From: Peribolospora baueri
Lineage: Eukaryota; Basidiomycota; Peribolosporomycetes; Peribolosporales; Peribolosporaceae
Direction: 5' to 3'
Assembly (NCBI GenBank): GCA_029717555.1
Contig: JAMDHS010000027.1
Location: 124,001 to 188,000 of the forward strand
DNA: 64,000 bases
In this document: in pieces, positions 22,741-33,206 of the stretch
Layout of the letters: each line of letters starts with the position of its first letter
Position numbering within the stretch: the first letter of the stretch is position 1
Made by a program: the position numbers and the translations under genes
Notes under the pieces: model-generated
What the model was told of the DNA's origin: nothing
The model's database searches: none
The model's input: only the letters and a program-made list of their open reading frames with translations

Positions 22741-23721
22741 ATGCCTCTTCGACAGCCGAGTCTCCCATCTCCTTCCACCGTCGCACGCCTGCCCTTGCCT
22801 TTGTTCGCCGGCGCCCGCGCACGGCCGGGCCCTTCGTTCTTCTGGACCACCGGCCATCGAGCCCTCGCCGCACGACCACGACCGCCGTCGACGACGACGG
22901 CGACGGCGACGACGACGGCGACGGGCGTGTTTCTCCTGCCTTTCGCCAACTTCCGCTTGCCGTCCTCGTCGACCGGGATCGTTGACGACCGTTTGCGAGC
23001 GAGCCGACGGAGATGGACGACGGGTCATTCTACCTTGCGCGCCTTTTCCTCCTCTTCCTCCTCCGTCCGCCGCGACGCTGACGGCATCGTCGTCTACGAA
23101 GGCCCGCTCGCGAGCACCTTCCGCCGTCTCAAGCTATTCTCCCTCTCCTCACTCGGCCTCTGCACGCTCTTCTCTCCATTCCTCCTCTTCATCGACTCCA
23201 CCCTCCCCTTCTCCGCCCGCCTCTTCCTCATGTCCACCGCCCTCCTCACGAGCGTCACTAGCACGGCGCTCATCGGATGGGTGGGAAAGCCGTACGTCAA
23301 CTCGATGTGCGAAGTAGACGAAGACGTAGACGGCGGCGCTGCTGGGAAAAAAGTGCTGGACGTCTATACGACCGACGTCTTCCTCCGCCCCCTCCGCACC
23401 ACCATCGTCGAGCCCCACTTCCTCCGCCGACACACCAACCGTCCTTTCGCCACATGGGAGCTCGACGTCACCTCCCCCTCTCCCTTCCACGGTGAGACGA
23501 CGGCGACGCTCGTGAGCGAGACACGCAACCTCAAGACCGGCAAAATCGTCGGACGGATCTGGATGCATGCCGACGCCGACGCCGACGGGGGTGAAGGAAA
23601 AGTCGAGGTCAAGGTGGAAGGAAAGCCGGTGAGGCACTTTAACGTGCATGAGGAGGTGTTGCGCCAGTGGCAGGCGGAGGAGGGGGAGGGGGAGGGGGAG
23701 GATGTGCGCAAGGAGAAGTGA
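22741..23721 (+). CDS. TMEM70/TMEM186-family mitochondrial inner-membrane protein
   Basis: Single exon, 326 aa, from the ATG at 22741. After an Arg/Pro/Ser-rich presequence-like N-terminus (to about residue 120) comes IVVYEGPLASTFRRLKLFS, then two hydrophobic segments (LGLCTLFSPFLLFI and LFLMSTALLTSVTSTALIGW), GKPYV, and a C-terminal domain with TWELDVTSP and ETRNLKTGKIVGR. The 'VYEGPL...LKxFS' opening and the 'TALxGWVGKPYV' end of the second TM are the layout of the TMEM70-like family, whose animal members help assemble ATP synthase or complex I. The fungal role is not firmly known. The C-terminus is Glu-rich. It lacks introns, unusual among its neighbours. Confidence 0.7.
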   Translation: MPLRQPSLPSPSTVARLPLPLFAGARARPGPSFFWTTGHRALAARPRPPSTTTATATTTATGVFLLPFANFRLPSSSTGIVDDRLRASRRRWTTGHSTLRAFSSSSSSVRRDADGIVVYEGPLASTFRRLKLFSLSSLGLCTLFSPFLLFIDSTLPFSARLFLMSTALLTSVTSTALIGWVGKPYVNSMCEVDEDVDGGAAGKKVLDVYTTDVFLRPLRTTIVEPHFLRRHTNRPFATWELDVTSPSPFHGETTATLVSETRNLKTGKIVGRIWMHADADADGGEGKVEVKVEGKPVRHFNVHEEVLRQWQAEEGEGEGEDVRKEK

Positions 23722-25069
23722 CAGCGGTGGGGTGGCTTCCCTCCTTCGTTCGTCTGCTCTTTTCAAGAGGGTCCCCGGTCGCTGATATCATATAGACTTA
23801 TAAGCCATTCATCAGCCGGCGCGCTTTAAAGGGGGTTTTGGCTCCCATGAACGACGACGACGAGGTTCACACCAGTACCAGTGACCGACACGAGGTCGGA
23901 ACACGCTTCGAACGAACGATCGATCGATCGATCGAACGAGATGGTGTGAAAAGAGTACGAAGTGCGAGGGTTGGACCAGGGGTACGTTGATTCTAGAGGG
24001 TACCTGAACGTGACCTGACGGACGGACGGACAGAGGGACGGGAGACGACGGTGAAGACAGGTGTGAAACCCAGGGGAGAGAGAAAAAGCCGACCGACAAG
24101 ACAACCACCCAAACCAAGCCAAGATCAAGCCAACACCAAGCCAAGCGAGCCCGAAGATGAACGAAAAGAGGGGGAAACGAAGGAGAAGGAGAAGGGTCTT
24201 GTGGCAATAGGAGGAAATAGAGAGAAGAGAGAATGATGAGAGCCCGACGGAAAAGAGGTGAAGACCCGGATATGAGCGGAGAGGAGGCCCAAAGACGGAG
24301 GGAAGATGAGACGAGACGAGATGACGACGGTGGAGGAGAGACGAGAGGAAACTGCGGGGGAGACGTACGACCCGAGAGCGTTCCTGAGCCGAGGTGGAGC
24401 GAGATGACGAGACGGGAGACGACGACGCGAGGCGACGGCGACGCGACACGATGCGACCCAACATGAGGACGAGGAGGAGGAAAGATGTACCGAGAAGGGA
24501 AGACAGCACGGGAGAGAGGAGGGAGGCGAGCGGAGGACGAGCGAGCGAGCGAACGAGCGTGCGAGCGGGAACGCTGGCAAGACGGAGTGCGGACGGGCGG
24601 AGGATGACTGGATTGTGTGAGTATGGATGGATGGACGGATGGATGAAAGTACGAGGGAACGGAGCGGGGACATGGAATCCGTTAAGAATCGAATGGAACA
24701 TGACGGAATAGAATAGAATGGAATAGAGTAAAATAAAATAAAAAAAAATGCCCGACGCCTGGACGACCGTAGAATACCGACAGAGACGGGATGACCGGAG
24801 CGGGGAGAGAGGAGGCATGAGGCCGAGATAAAGAAAGGGAATAAATCGAAGACAAAGGCGAGGAAGGGGTGAGGTGGCCAATACGTCTTCCGTCAGCGCG
24901 GAGACGCGGCCGATCCTCTTTTGGAGAGCGCCGTCCAACGCGGCCCACCCGGGCGAACGAACGAGCGAACAGTGGATGCGACGTATGACGGTCGGCGCGT
25001 CTAAGAGAAAACGCCAAGTCGGTCGGGAGAGATCGACGGAAAGAAAGCGCGGCGGCAGTGGATGTGGAA
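23722..25069. other. Convergent intergenic region rich in tetranucleotide repeats
   Basis: About 1.35 kb. Contains GATC repeats (about 23918-23936), GAGC/GAGA runs (about 24535-24570), GGAT repeats (about 24621-24645) and an A/T-rich stretch (about 24700-24750). A long frame on the - strand translates to Ser/Leu/Arg simple sequence and is judged noncoding. Confidence 0.5.
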
Positions 25070-26401
25070 TCATTGGCGGCCGAGGAAGGGGTCCCAGGCG
25101 TAAGCCTTGTAGGCACCCCTGTCGAGCGAGCGCAGCGCCACAGCCTTGTCCGTCTCGATGTCGGCGATGAGCGCCTCTGCGGTGCGGGTCAACCGTCAGC
25201 GAAACCCGCGCCGCCTGACCGAGATGAAGAAAAAGGGCACAGCTCACCTCGACTGACGTAATTGAACTCTGGCCGGATGTAGCCCAAGACGACGACGCGG
25301 ACCTCCATGTCGTAAAAGTCGCCGGAAAAGCGGTGCATGATGTGGACCTCCTGGAGAAACGGCAGGGCGAGAATAATAAAAAAAGGAAGCGCTTCGGATG
25401 AGCTGATCGCGCGCCGCCAACTCCTTGGGGGTCGTGCCCACGACGAAGCGCTCTCGCTCACCGCCGTCTTGGTCTTGTTCTTGTAGAACGGGTTCCACCC
25501 GACGCTCATGACCATGGGCCACACTCGATAATCGTCCTCTGCGAGCCGCGAGCGCTTGGTGGGTGCGTCGCTGAGCACTTCGTCGTCGGCGTCGTCATCA
25601 TCGTCGTCGTCATCGACCTTGTCGTGGTTGTCGCCCTTCTTACCGTCCTTGCTGTCCGTCGCATCCGTCGCGCAAGCGCGCTGCCGCGCTCCCGTTCCCC
25701 TGGCGCTGATGGCCCGTCGAAGGCTGGCGCCGACGAGACGACCGGCGGAGCCGGAAAGAGAGGAGCCGGATTCGTCGGCCTCCTCTTGCGGGAGGACGCG
25801 CGCCCAGCCGAAGTAGACGCCGGTGCGCAGCGCGGGGTCTCGGTTTTGGAGGACGCGATCTGGGAGGTTGGCTGAGCGGGAAAAAGAAGGAAAGAAAGCA
25901 TGGATGAGAAAAAGGGGCGGGAAGATGGAAAGGAGATGGAGATCCTCGCCTGACTGGGGACTCACCGGTAGGACAGCCGAGCTCCTTGCCTCCCCTGCCA
26001 AAGCCCCTCTGGACCTTGCCCCTGAGGTAGATGGGGTAAGGCCTCTCGGGATGGTCTCCTCCGCAGATGCTCTTCCTCCTGCTCCTCGGACTGCCAGGCA
26101 TCGAGTTGGGCCGGGAGGAGTGGAGACTAGAGGTCGTCGCGGCTGGCGACGTGGAGGCAACGCTGGCGTTGGCGTTGGTGTTGGTGTCGGCGTCGGCGTT
26201 GTTGCCGCCGGTCGTGCTCCCGCTGGCGCTGGAGCCGGCGGTGGCGGTGGTGGAGACGTTGGAGGAGGAGACCGAGGCCGGTTGGGCTTGGTATGGGGAG
26301 TAGTTTGCTGGAGGAGCAGCGGCTGCGGAGGTGGCAGAAAGGGGCGAGGAAGGGTGGGCGCCGAGACCAGTCGAGCCGATGGGCTCGTGGCCGCTGCTCA
26401 T
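25070..26401 (-). CDS. FMN1: Riboflavin kinase (flavokinase), EC 2.7.1.26
   Basis: Four exons complement(join(25070..25176,25248..25350,25462..25871,25966..26401)), 351 aa. It phosphorylates riboflavin to FMN with ATP. Visible: PYPIYLRGKVQRGFGRGGKELG (interrupted here only by reading order), PTAN (about residues 144-147, the nucleotide/Mg site, split by an intron), GVYFGWARV, WPMVMSVGWNPFYKNK, then EVHIMHRF..DFYD and LGYIRPEFNYVS, all flavokinase hallmarks including the conserved Glu of EVH. Yeast Fmn1 is about 218 aa. The extra length is a Ser/Thr/Asn-rich N-terminus (about 115 aa) and an internal insertion (about residues 172-258) with a run of eight Asp. The C-terminus (LRSLDRGAYKAYAWDPFLGR) is normal. 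Confidence 0.93.
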
Positions 26402-27000
26402 GGTCGGTTTTGTCTATGATATGCGTGTGTGCGTGTGAGCGGATCGACTGGCCTGGTCTGGTCGTTCGACCGAACGCCAAGGGTTTGCCAAGCTCTCTTT
26501 CTCGAATGCGAGACGGTGTCGGCCGGGCGAGAGTGGGTGGGATAAGGGCGAGTGGGGGTTGGGTGTCGGTCGGCCGACGTCGGTCGGAGCCTTGGGAGAC
26601 GGTGTGCGGCGGCGGTGGAGGTGAGGGGAAAGAAGGTGGGAGGGAGGAGAGGGCGTGGCGGAGCGAGGCGAGCGGCGAGTGGGTGGGGTAATAAAAGATG
26701 GGGGACGGTGGGATAGATATGGATGGTGGTGGGAAGGAGTGAAAGATGGAGTGGTCGGCGGTGATCGAGAGGGGAAAGGAAAGAAAGGGAAACGCAAGAA
26801 GGGTCCGCCGACGGCGAGGAGCGGAAGAAAGTGGGCCGTGCAAAGGGCAGGGCAGGTGGAGGCGGTGAAGGTGGTCGTTGGTCGTTGGTCGTTGGCGGTG
26901 GTCGTCGACGTCGTGGTGGTGATGATGATGGTGATGGTGGTGGTGGTCGTTGTCGCCCTCCTCGTCCTCCTCCGTCGTCGTCGTCTGTCTACGTCTTCTG

Positions 27001-27031
<31 letters not shown>

Positions 27032-27275
27032 GTCTGTCGCCGGACTCGTAAGTCGTCTCGTCGGACTCCGGGTCCGAGGCCGGGTCCGGCTGGGGCGGCG
27101 TGGTGGAGCGAAGAGGGGGAGAGGAAAAAGGGTGGCCACCCTCGTTCGCTGAAAGCGAGGAGGAGAAGAATACAAGCTGGAGGAAAGAAAGAATGAAAGA
27201 AAGTTGTCTGAGACGAACTTGCCCCATCACCAGATCAACCCCCTCCCCTCTCCGCGCCCGCGACAGGCCCATCAG

Positions 27276-27332
27276 CAAAGCAAGCAAGCAATCAAGCAAG
27301 CGATCAATCAAGCAATCAATCAATCAAGCAAG
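27276..27332. repeat. CAAG/CAAT tetranucleotide array
   Basis: About fourteen tandem AGCA/ATCA units in mixed order. Confidence 0.85.
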
Positions 27333-27717
27333 CGTCCTCTCGCCCCGTCTCCCTTCCTTCCTTCCTTGCCCTCGTCGCCGTCCGCGGCTCGTTCGCTCGT
27401 CCCTCTCGGACACATACGTACGTCCGTACGACCGTCTGCAGACGCCCCGGAGCGCCCGTCCATTCGGTTACAGTTGCCACATGAATCAAGCATCTCCCCA
27501 TTCGCCCGCACGCCACACCACGCCACGCCTTTTGCCAAAAGCCAGACAACGACCTTCTCTCTATTATTTTCCTCGACTCGTCGTCCAACGCAACGCAACG
27601 GGAGCGAGCGGAGAGAAATAGAAATTGGATTTCATGGCTCTGCATCCCATCCAAGCCAAGCCAGATCAGGTAAGGTCAGGTCAGGCCAAATGGTGGAGTA
27701 CTGTACGGTACAGGGAC

Positions 27718-27738
27718 AGACAGACAGACAGACAGACG
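27718..27738. repeat. GACA microsatellite
   Basis: Five tandem GACA units, intergenic. Confidence 0.85.
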
Positions 27739-28849
27739 GCACCATGGACAACCCTGCGCACAGGCATCGGTCGGTCGGGTCGGGTCAGGTCGATCCATCT
27801 ATGCGCGCGTCGAATCGCAATCGCAGCCATCTTTCTTTCTTTCGGTTTTCCATCCGCGTCCATCTTGCCAACAAACTTGCCCCGCCCCCGCCCGCCTGCC
27901 TGCCTGCCGCCCGTTCCGCCTTGGCTCGCTTGTGCGGCGCAGAGCGAAGAAAGAAGAGCAGTCGCATCCGATTGCGCGAGCGAAGAAGGATAGCTGCCTG
28001 CCGCGTTTCATCCGAGCGGGTAATAAGCAAGAGAAGAGCGACACGCTCGTGTGCGCTTGCTTGCTTGCTTGATCACTCGCTCGCTCTTGCCTGCGTGTGT
28101 GTATATGGCAAGACAAGGCAAGGCAAGCACATGCACATTCGCTCGACTAGTCATGCCGAGCCGAGGCGCCCTCGGCCGTCGGCGCGGACGCCCGACGCGT
28201 TCACCGTTCGCCAAGTAACCAACCAAGTGTAGGTTTCCATCCTTTCCTTTCCTTCCATCCCCATACCCCTTTTCCCGGCCGAGCCGCCCGTCCCACTCGT
28301 CGCTTCGCCTAGCAGTCCTGACCTGACCTGACCTAGCCAGGGCCGCACAATACATACGTACATGCACACACACGCACCCCACCTTCCGCCCCTTTTTTTG
28401 CCGGCGGCGACCGCACGGAAACGCGCGTCCGTACATGCCGTACATGCCCGTCGTTCGTCCGCACGGCAACGACAAGCGGGAGAAGAGAACAAGAAAAAAG
28501 GGACAACGGTCTCCTTTGACGTGACCTGACCTGACATATCCCCCTATCCGCCCGTCGGGCCCAGCCAAGCCGAGCTGGCCTCACCGTGCCTGACCCTCGC
28601 CGGATCCAAACTTGACCCGACCTAAGAACGTCCGACCGAACGAACAAACGGACGCCGTCCTCGGTTTTTTTTTCTTTTATTTCAACGCCCACCTCGCTTT
28701 TCTTCCTTCCATACGTCTACCACCGTCCGCATTTTCTTTTTTCTTTTTTCTTTTACTTTCGGCTCAGATTGCTCGCCAGTCAAGTCGCGATGCGATCCCC
28801 CACGGACGCGATAATCGACAAGGACAACTGGCCAAGCAGACAAAGACGG

Positions 28850-29970
28850 ACACGATTGATACTCATCATCCTCCACCGGACGTAGTAGATCCCCCAGGTG
28901 GCCTGGATGCCTAGCCAGCCCGACGTCGCCTTCTTCCCTCCTCCCGCCGCCCGATGTACGGACAAGGCCGTCATATGACGAACGGGTGCGCTCGTAGACT
29001 CACGATGGCGTACCAGAACGAGACGTGGCGTCGCCGGACGAGCCTTTATTGAAAACGTGGGCGGGATAGGACTTAAGGTCGCGGCGCAGCGCAGCGCAAA
29101 GGCCGGCGTCCCCAACAGTTTCGTGCTCGACCACGCTCGGACCCCAAGGCACCTCTCGGGTCACGCCAGCTTGTCCGACCGCGACGACGGCTACGATGGT
29201 TGCCCAGCGCCGAGACGGCAACCAGAGCGGGGAGGGGAGGACGCCTGGCTCCGGCGTCGTCTCCGAAGACGTGCGTTGAAGAACAGCGCGCCCGCCGATG
29301 GCTAGGGTGATGGGCGACCAGAGTCGGAGCGAGCGTCTTGACCGGGCGGGGGGTTTCTCGTTGACGACGTCGTTGCCGTTGTTCCAGCCCGTGAATGAAA
29401 ATACAATCTTCACCAGCGACGTGGGCCCATGCGTTCCCGTTCCCGCTCGTCCCTTTGAGAGCGTCTCGAAAGTGGGCGTAAGGATCCTCGACGTGGAAAG
29501 ACCATGTGGTGGACGTGGCGATGAGCAAGCGCCCTCTTTCTCTCCACTCGGTCACCTCGGCGCCGCCGGCGGTGAGGATGTGACGAAAACGATGCGGTTC
29601 GAGCTGCTGAATGACAGCGAGACCGCCTGTAAGGCGAACGTGACTGAAAAAAAGGAGGTACAGAGGCCGAGGATTTCGAGGTACACCACCTCTGCTCCCG
29701 CCCAGTTCGGATAACAAATAGGTCGCAAACTCGGTGTACACCGCCCAAGCCAGACAAGCTGATCACGGTGCGGAGGACAGGACGGAGATCATGAGCGAAG
29801 CGCCGACCGAGCCGAGCGACTCGTTGACCGATCGGGGAGTGCTGAAGATGCTTGTTCCGGAGCCACCACGCTCGCCCATCCATCCCATCTGCTTGCCAAA
29901 CGGACCTTTTGCCCTTCCCTGCAAGAGCTCCTCCGGCGACGATAGGCTCTTGAAATCGTCGTCCACTCCC
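28850..29970 (-). pseudogene. Decayed amino-acid permease (APC superfamily, methionine-permease/LAT-like)
   Basis: Reading the - strand downwards, recognisable permease pieces appear in order but in changing frames: GTSIFSTPRSVNESLGSVGAS (TM1 region, about 29830), AVYTEFATYL (TM3, about 29715), an exon starting near 29622 with DPYAHF..ALKGTSGNG, LVKIVFSFTGWNNGNDVVNE (about 29400), RPVKTL and LRLWSPITLAI (about 29330), HVFGDDAGA and ALVAVSALGN (about 29250-29190), TIVAVV and TREV, GTPAFALRC (about 29110), and a final WGIYYVRWRM (about 28880). An in-frame TGA lies just before AVYTEF, and at least five frame changes are needed between the other pieces with no plausible introns. Splice sites (acceptor near 29623) are still recognisable. 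The real gene would have had about 12 TMs. Decay looks fairly recent, since the motifs are crisp. Confidence 0.8.
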
Positions 29971-30538
29971 ATTTTCTTCCAGCCCCGTTCTTGTTCTTGT
30001 TTTCCCGTCGAGCTGACCGTGGCTTGGAAAGAAACCGGCTCGTCGAGGTGGGCCGGCGCTCTGACGAGATCGAACTGGAGATGATATTACTGATAGGCTA
30101 GACTGCGCTCCTTCCCTCACGTACCGGGGCATGTGAGACGCAGACGGGGGCTGTTAGAAGGGTCGTCTGTCGTATTTGACGAACGATGATTTGCCATTTC
30201 GCGGGCTCGCTCCACGCAGCCGCTTCTCTTGTCCGTTGCCATAGGCAGCTGGGGCAGCGTTATATCGTGGCCATCATGGCACGATTCGTGTAAGCGTGGA
30301 AACGGGAAAAGAAAAGGCCAACAAGGGATGGTGTGAGCGAGAGCGAAAGGACGCGACCCTCGACGGCGGCGCCACGGAGCGAGCGAGCCGATAAGATAAC
30401 GAACGAACGGCCAGAAAAGCCGCCGGACACGACTGAGCCCCGTCACGTACCATGGTTGCTTCTCGATTCGCATCGGCTCGGCTTGGCTTCGATGGTACCT
30501 ACACACAACATACACTCCGATGCGCTCCCCCCGCTTAC

Positions 30539-30860
30539 CTGCCTCCTGCTTCCAACGCAGCCCCATGCCCTCCTCGTCAAAGACCTTCTCTCTTATGAAC
30601 ACCGGTGTCATCGGCGGAGATGCGCAGCCGTCTTGTCGTCATTAGTGTAGTGGAATCAGCGGCCGACGTGGCAGCTCCGTTTGGGACGACGACTGGATGA
30701 GGCGGCGTGGCTCACCTCATCATACGCTCCATCCTTCTTACGCCGCCGCAAGAATGTCACCCGCCGCCCCTCTGCTTCTCGGTGCCCGCATCGACCCTCT
30801 TCCAGCGAGTAGAATACGTGGACGTGCAGCGTGACTTCACATCGCCAGATCGTCCCTGTT
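30539..30860 (-). CDS. Unassigned coding exons (low-confidence gene fragment)
   Basis: Two adjacent stretches on the - strand look like exons: about 30716-30860 (acceptor AAAAACAG, donor GTGAGC) encoding TIWRCEVTLHVHVFYSLEEG...VTFLRRRKKDGAYDE, and about 30539-30630 (donor GTAAGC) encoding REKVFDEEGMGLRWKQEAG. Composition (balanced, with Trp, Tyr, Val and few repeats) is that of real protein, unlike neighbouring spurious frames. A possible upstream exon near 31020-31090 encodes LEDRIDVKLTKK, but its phase does not join cleanly. No start, end or family was recognised. It may be a small gene with several introns or a relic. Confidence 0.3.
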
Positions 30861-31090
30861 TTTGACAAACTTTTTCCTTTGTCAGAAGGCCAACCTCTGT
30901 CGGAAAGGAGAGGGGGGACATCTGTCGAAGCACGTAACGAACCTTCCGAGGAAAAACCGACTGTCTCCTGAGCAGTGGTGAAAAAAGGGGAGCTGGAGAG
31001 GGGGTGGTCAGACGCACCGTACCTTCTTTGTAAGTTTGACGTCGATCCTGTCCTCAAGAGAGCGAGCGGCCTGAGCTGGAGGGGAAGAAA

Positions 31091-31649
31091 GCTTGGAGCA
31101 AGTCAGTGGATGGTGGACGAATAGGAAATGCGAGAGAAAACGGCCGAGCAATTTCCCATTCCGCCTCCTATGCCCCGTCTTAGGCTCTGCAGGGTTCTCT
31201 CGCTTCGCTCTGCACACCACACTGAATGCTTTCGGATCGGGCGACGCACCCACGGTGAACCACCGCGGTTCACCTATCCCGCAAAGCTCGACCGACTCGA
31301 AAGAAAAGAAGAGCAAAACAATAAGATTTATCAATTACGAGACCGCACCGCCGCAGAATAAGAGGAAGAGGCAAGCGACCGGAAGAAGCTTTTCCAAGGG
31401 GGAGGAGAGGAGGGTATAGCTTAGTGTACATGCGGGTGTAGGTGGGCATGCACGCTGTGCCCTAGGCACACCGAGGTGGGCCCTCGCTGCGTGAAAAGGG
31501 GCGCGGGGGCGGGGGCGGGGTCGGGGAAAGCAAAGCCACGAGCAGGTAGGAGGCTCAGGAAACAGCGGTCGTTTGAGCTGGAACACCCGGGTCGGTGGGC
31601 AGTCAAGTCAGCCGGCCACCGTCAACGGTGTGGTCATACGAAAAACCGA
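31091..31649. other. Intergenic region before the secreted Pro-rich protein 3' end
   Basis: About 560 bp with no supported gene apart from the possible upstream exon noted at about 31020-31090. GC-rich with a GGGGGC cluster near 31502-31526. Confidence 0.4.
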
Positions 31650-33206
31650 TCACTGAGCCAGCATGGCGATGCTCTGAGGCATGTCGGCCTTGTTCTTCTT
31701 CAGCACGCCCAGAATGTTTTGGGTCGTCCGCACGAGGGGCTGGATCGACGGCGCGTCCTGGGCCGAAGGGTAGGCGAAGGCGGCCTTGGGAGGCGCCTTG
31801 GCAGCCTGCTGGGCGGCCCTCTCCCGGTGGTGGTGGCTACGGCGGCGCTCGAAACGGACGGACTCGTGCCTCTTCTTCTGCTCGGGGCTCTGGACGGGAA
31901 TGCCGATGCGAGTGGATGGGCGCTCGATGGAGACCTCGTCGTCACGGGGGTGCAAGTGGTTCACGTTGTTAATGTGGCCGTAGAGACCCTGGAGGAAAGT
32001 GTAGAAGGAGGCCCAAGGACCGCTGAACTCGGTCGACGGGTCGCCGTTCGGAGAGCCGACGGAGGAACGGAGGCCAAGGCCCGAGAGGGCGCCGAGAGGA
32101 CCGGCGGGCTTGACGGAGGGCTTGCCAGAGCCAGAAGGCTTGGCGGAAGAAGAGGAAGAGGTGGGCGAAGGTGCGGGGGTCGAAGCCGAGGTCGGCGGCA
32201 AGGGAAGAGCATTGGCGACCTCGTTCGGGCCGTGGCCCATGTTCGCCTCGATGATGAACCTCTGGAGCGAGTAGTCGAAGTCTGCGTACGCCTGGGTCGG
32301 GTCCGACGCCTTGGGGAAGAGGGAGCTGGCGAACTTCTGTCCCTCAGTCGAAAGGGTTGCGGTGTTCGAGTTCTGACGCTTGCCGTGCAGCGCATTAGTG
32401 AGGCTGCTCAAGGGGCCGCCGCCCTGCTGGCTCGGACGAATGGTATAGGCGGCGTTGATGGTGTCCTGGAGTGCCTGGGTGTAAGCGTTGACGCTCTTGC
32501 GACTGTAATCTGCGGGCGGGGGGGGAAGGGAAAGGCCGGTGACCTCTTTCTTCACCAGTCCGCCCACGTAGGTGAAGTCATCCAACACGCTCTTCTTGTC
32601 GGGAGACGCGTTGCCGATGGCCTCCTTCCAGGAATGCACGTAGTCCAGGGCGCTTCCCGCGCTAAGCCTTTGGGGCACCGGCGGAAGGGAAATACCGGTG
32701 TTCTGCATCGGAGCGTCCTGAGGAGTCGCGGGGTTCTGCACCGGAGCGTTCTGTGCCGGAGTGACGACCTCGTTCGGAGTGTCCTGACGCCGCAAGGGGA
32801 CGCCGAGGTTCCTAATCGCGTCCATGTTCGACTTGCCGAGGCCGCCGTCGAAGGCCTTGCCGATGCCCTGCATGTACTGGTTGGAGCCCTTCTGGGTGAG
32901 CATCGACGGGGGGTCCGGGAGGGGCAAGCCGGCCAACGTCGCCTCGCGTCGAAGACCGGCGGGAAGGAGGCCGTGAGGTTGCTCGGTGTGCGCCTGCTGC
33001 TGGCCCTTCTTGAGACCCTTGAGGGCCGAGAGGTCGGGCGTCATCTGGTTCGCGGAGATGCCGGGCGTAATCGAGCTGCCGGAGGGAAGGTTCTGGAGCG
33101 ACGGTCCCGACTCGGGCAGTCCCTGCATCGCCGGTCCCGGGCCGCCGGCCTGAGCGCTGACGGAGGCTGCACAGAAGGCGGCAAAGAGAGCGGTGGAGAG
33201 CAACAT
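31650..33206 (-). CDS. Secreted Pro-rich protein with repeated LPLPP motifs and dibasic (Kex2-type) sites
   Basis: Single exon, 518 aa from the ATG at 33206 (upstream in-frame codons lack an ATG and read as leader sequence). Signal peptide MLLSTALFAAFCAASVSAQA. No known domain. Four copies of a short motif occur at spaced positions: GLPLPDPP (93-100), GISLPPVP (171-178), GLSLPPPP (224-231), ALPLPPTS (333-340). The latter two each follow a 40-50-residue helical-looking segment (SWKEAIGNASPDKK..., KASDPTQAYADFDYSL...), suggesting diverged duplicated modules. Dibasic sites at RR86-87, RR139-140, KR276-277, KKR444-446 and RRR454-456 could be cut by Kex2. A Ser/Pro linker lies at 335-370 and a His/Arg-rich patch (RRRSHHHRER) near 454. 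A TATA-like TATAATAA lies about 200 bp upstream. Function unknown. Confidence 0.75.
   Translation of the reverse strand: MLLSTALFAAFCAASVSAQAGGPGPAMQGLPESGPSLQNLPSGSSITPGISANQMTPDLSALKGLKKGQQQAHTEQPHGLLPAGLRREATLAGLPLPDPPSMLTQKGSNQYMQGIGKAFDGGLGKSNMDAIRNLGVPLRRQDTPNEVVTPAQNAPVQNPATPQDAPMQNTGISLPPVPQRLSAGSALDYVHSWKEAIGNASPDKKSVLDDFTYVGGLVKKEVTGLSLPPPPADYSRKSVNAYTQALQDTINAAYTIRPSQQGGGPLSSLTNALHGKRQNSNTATLSTEGQKFASSLFPKASDPTQAYADFDYSLQRFIIEANMGHGPNEVANALPLPPTSASTPAPSPTSSSSSAKPSGSGKPSVKPAGPLGALSGLGLRSSVGSPNGDPSTEFSGPWASFYTFLQGLYGHINNVNHLHPRDDEVSIERPSTRIGIPVQSPEQKKRHESVRFERRRSHHHRERAAQQAAKAPPKAAFAYPSAQDAPSIQPLVRTTQNILGVLKKNKADMPQSIAMLAQ

Larger units (their letters stand above)
26402..28849. other. 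Long repeat-rich intergenic region
   Basis: About 2.4 kb, the largest gene-free stretch of the window. The half next to FMN1 is GT/GA-rich (GTCGTC and GATGGTG runs at about 26905-27035). The other half has many short tandem arrays: CAAG/CAAT (27276-27332), GACA (27718-27738), CTTG (about 28055-28070) and CTGAC (28318-28335). A 1-kb open + frame from about 27204 is made of these repeats and shows no domain. Fragments of promoter, noncoding RNA or decayed DNA are all possible. Confidence 0.5.

Noticed and set aside
23826-25247. 1.4-kb open frame on the - strand
   Set aside because: Crosses the riboflavin kinase last exon in the wrong frame and encodes simple Ser/Leu/Arg sequence from C/T-rich DNA.
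27276-27332. CRISPR-like or LTR-like direct repeats
   Set aside because: Simple tetranucleotide microsatellite without spacers, target-site duplication or element genes.
27204-28232. 1-kb open frame on the + strand
   Set aside because: Translation consists of tandem-repeat products and biased Arg/Ser/Pro/Gln sequence with no conserved motif, signal peptide or codon pattern like neighbours.
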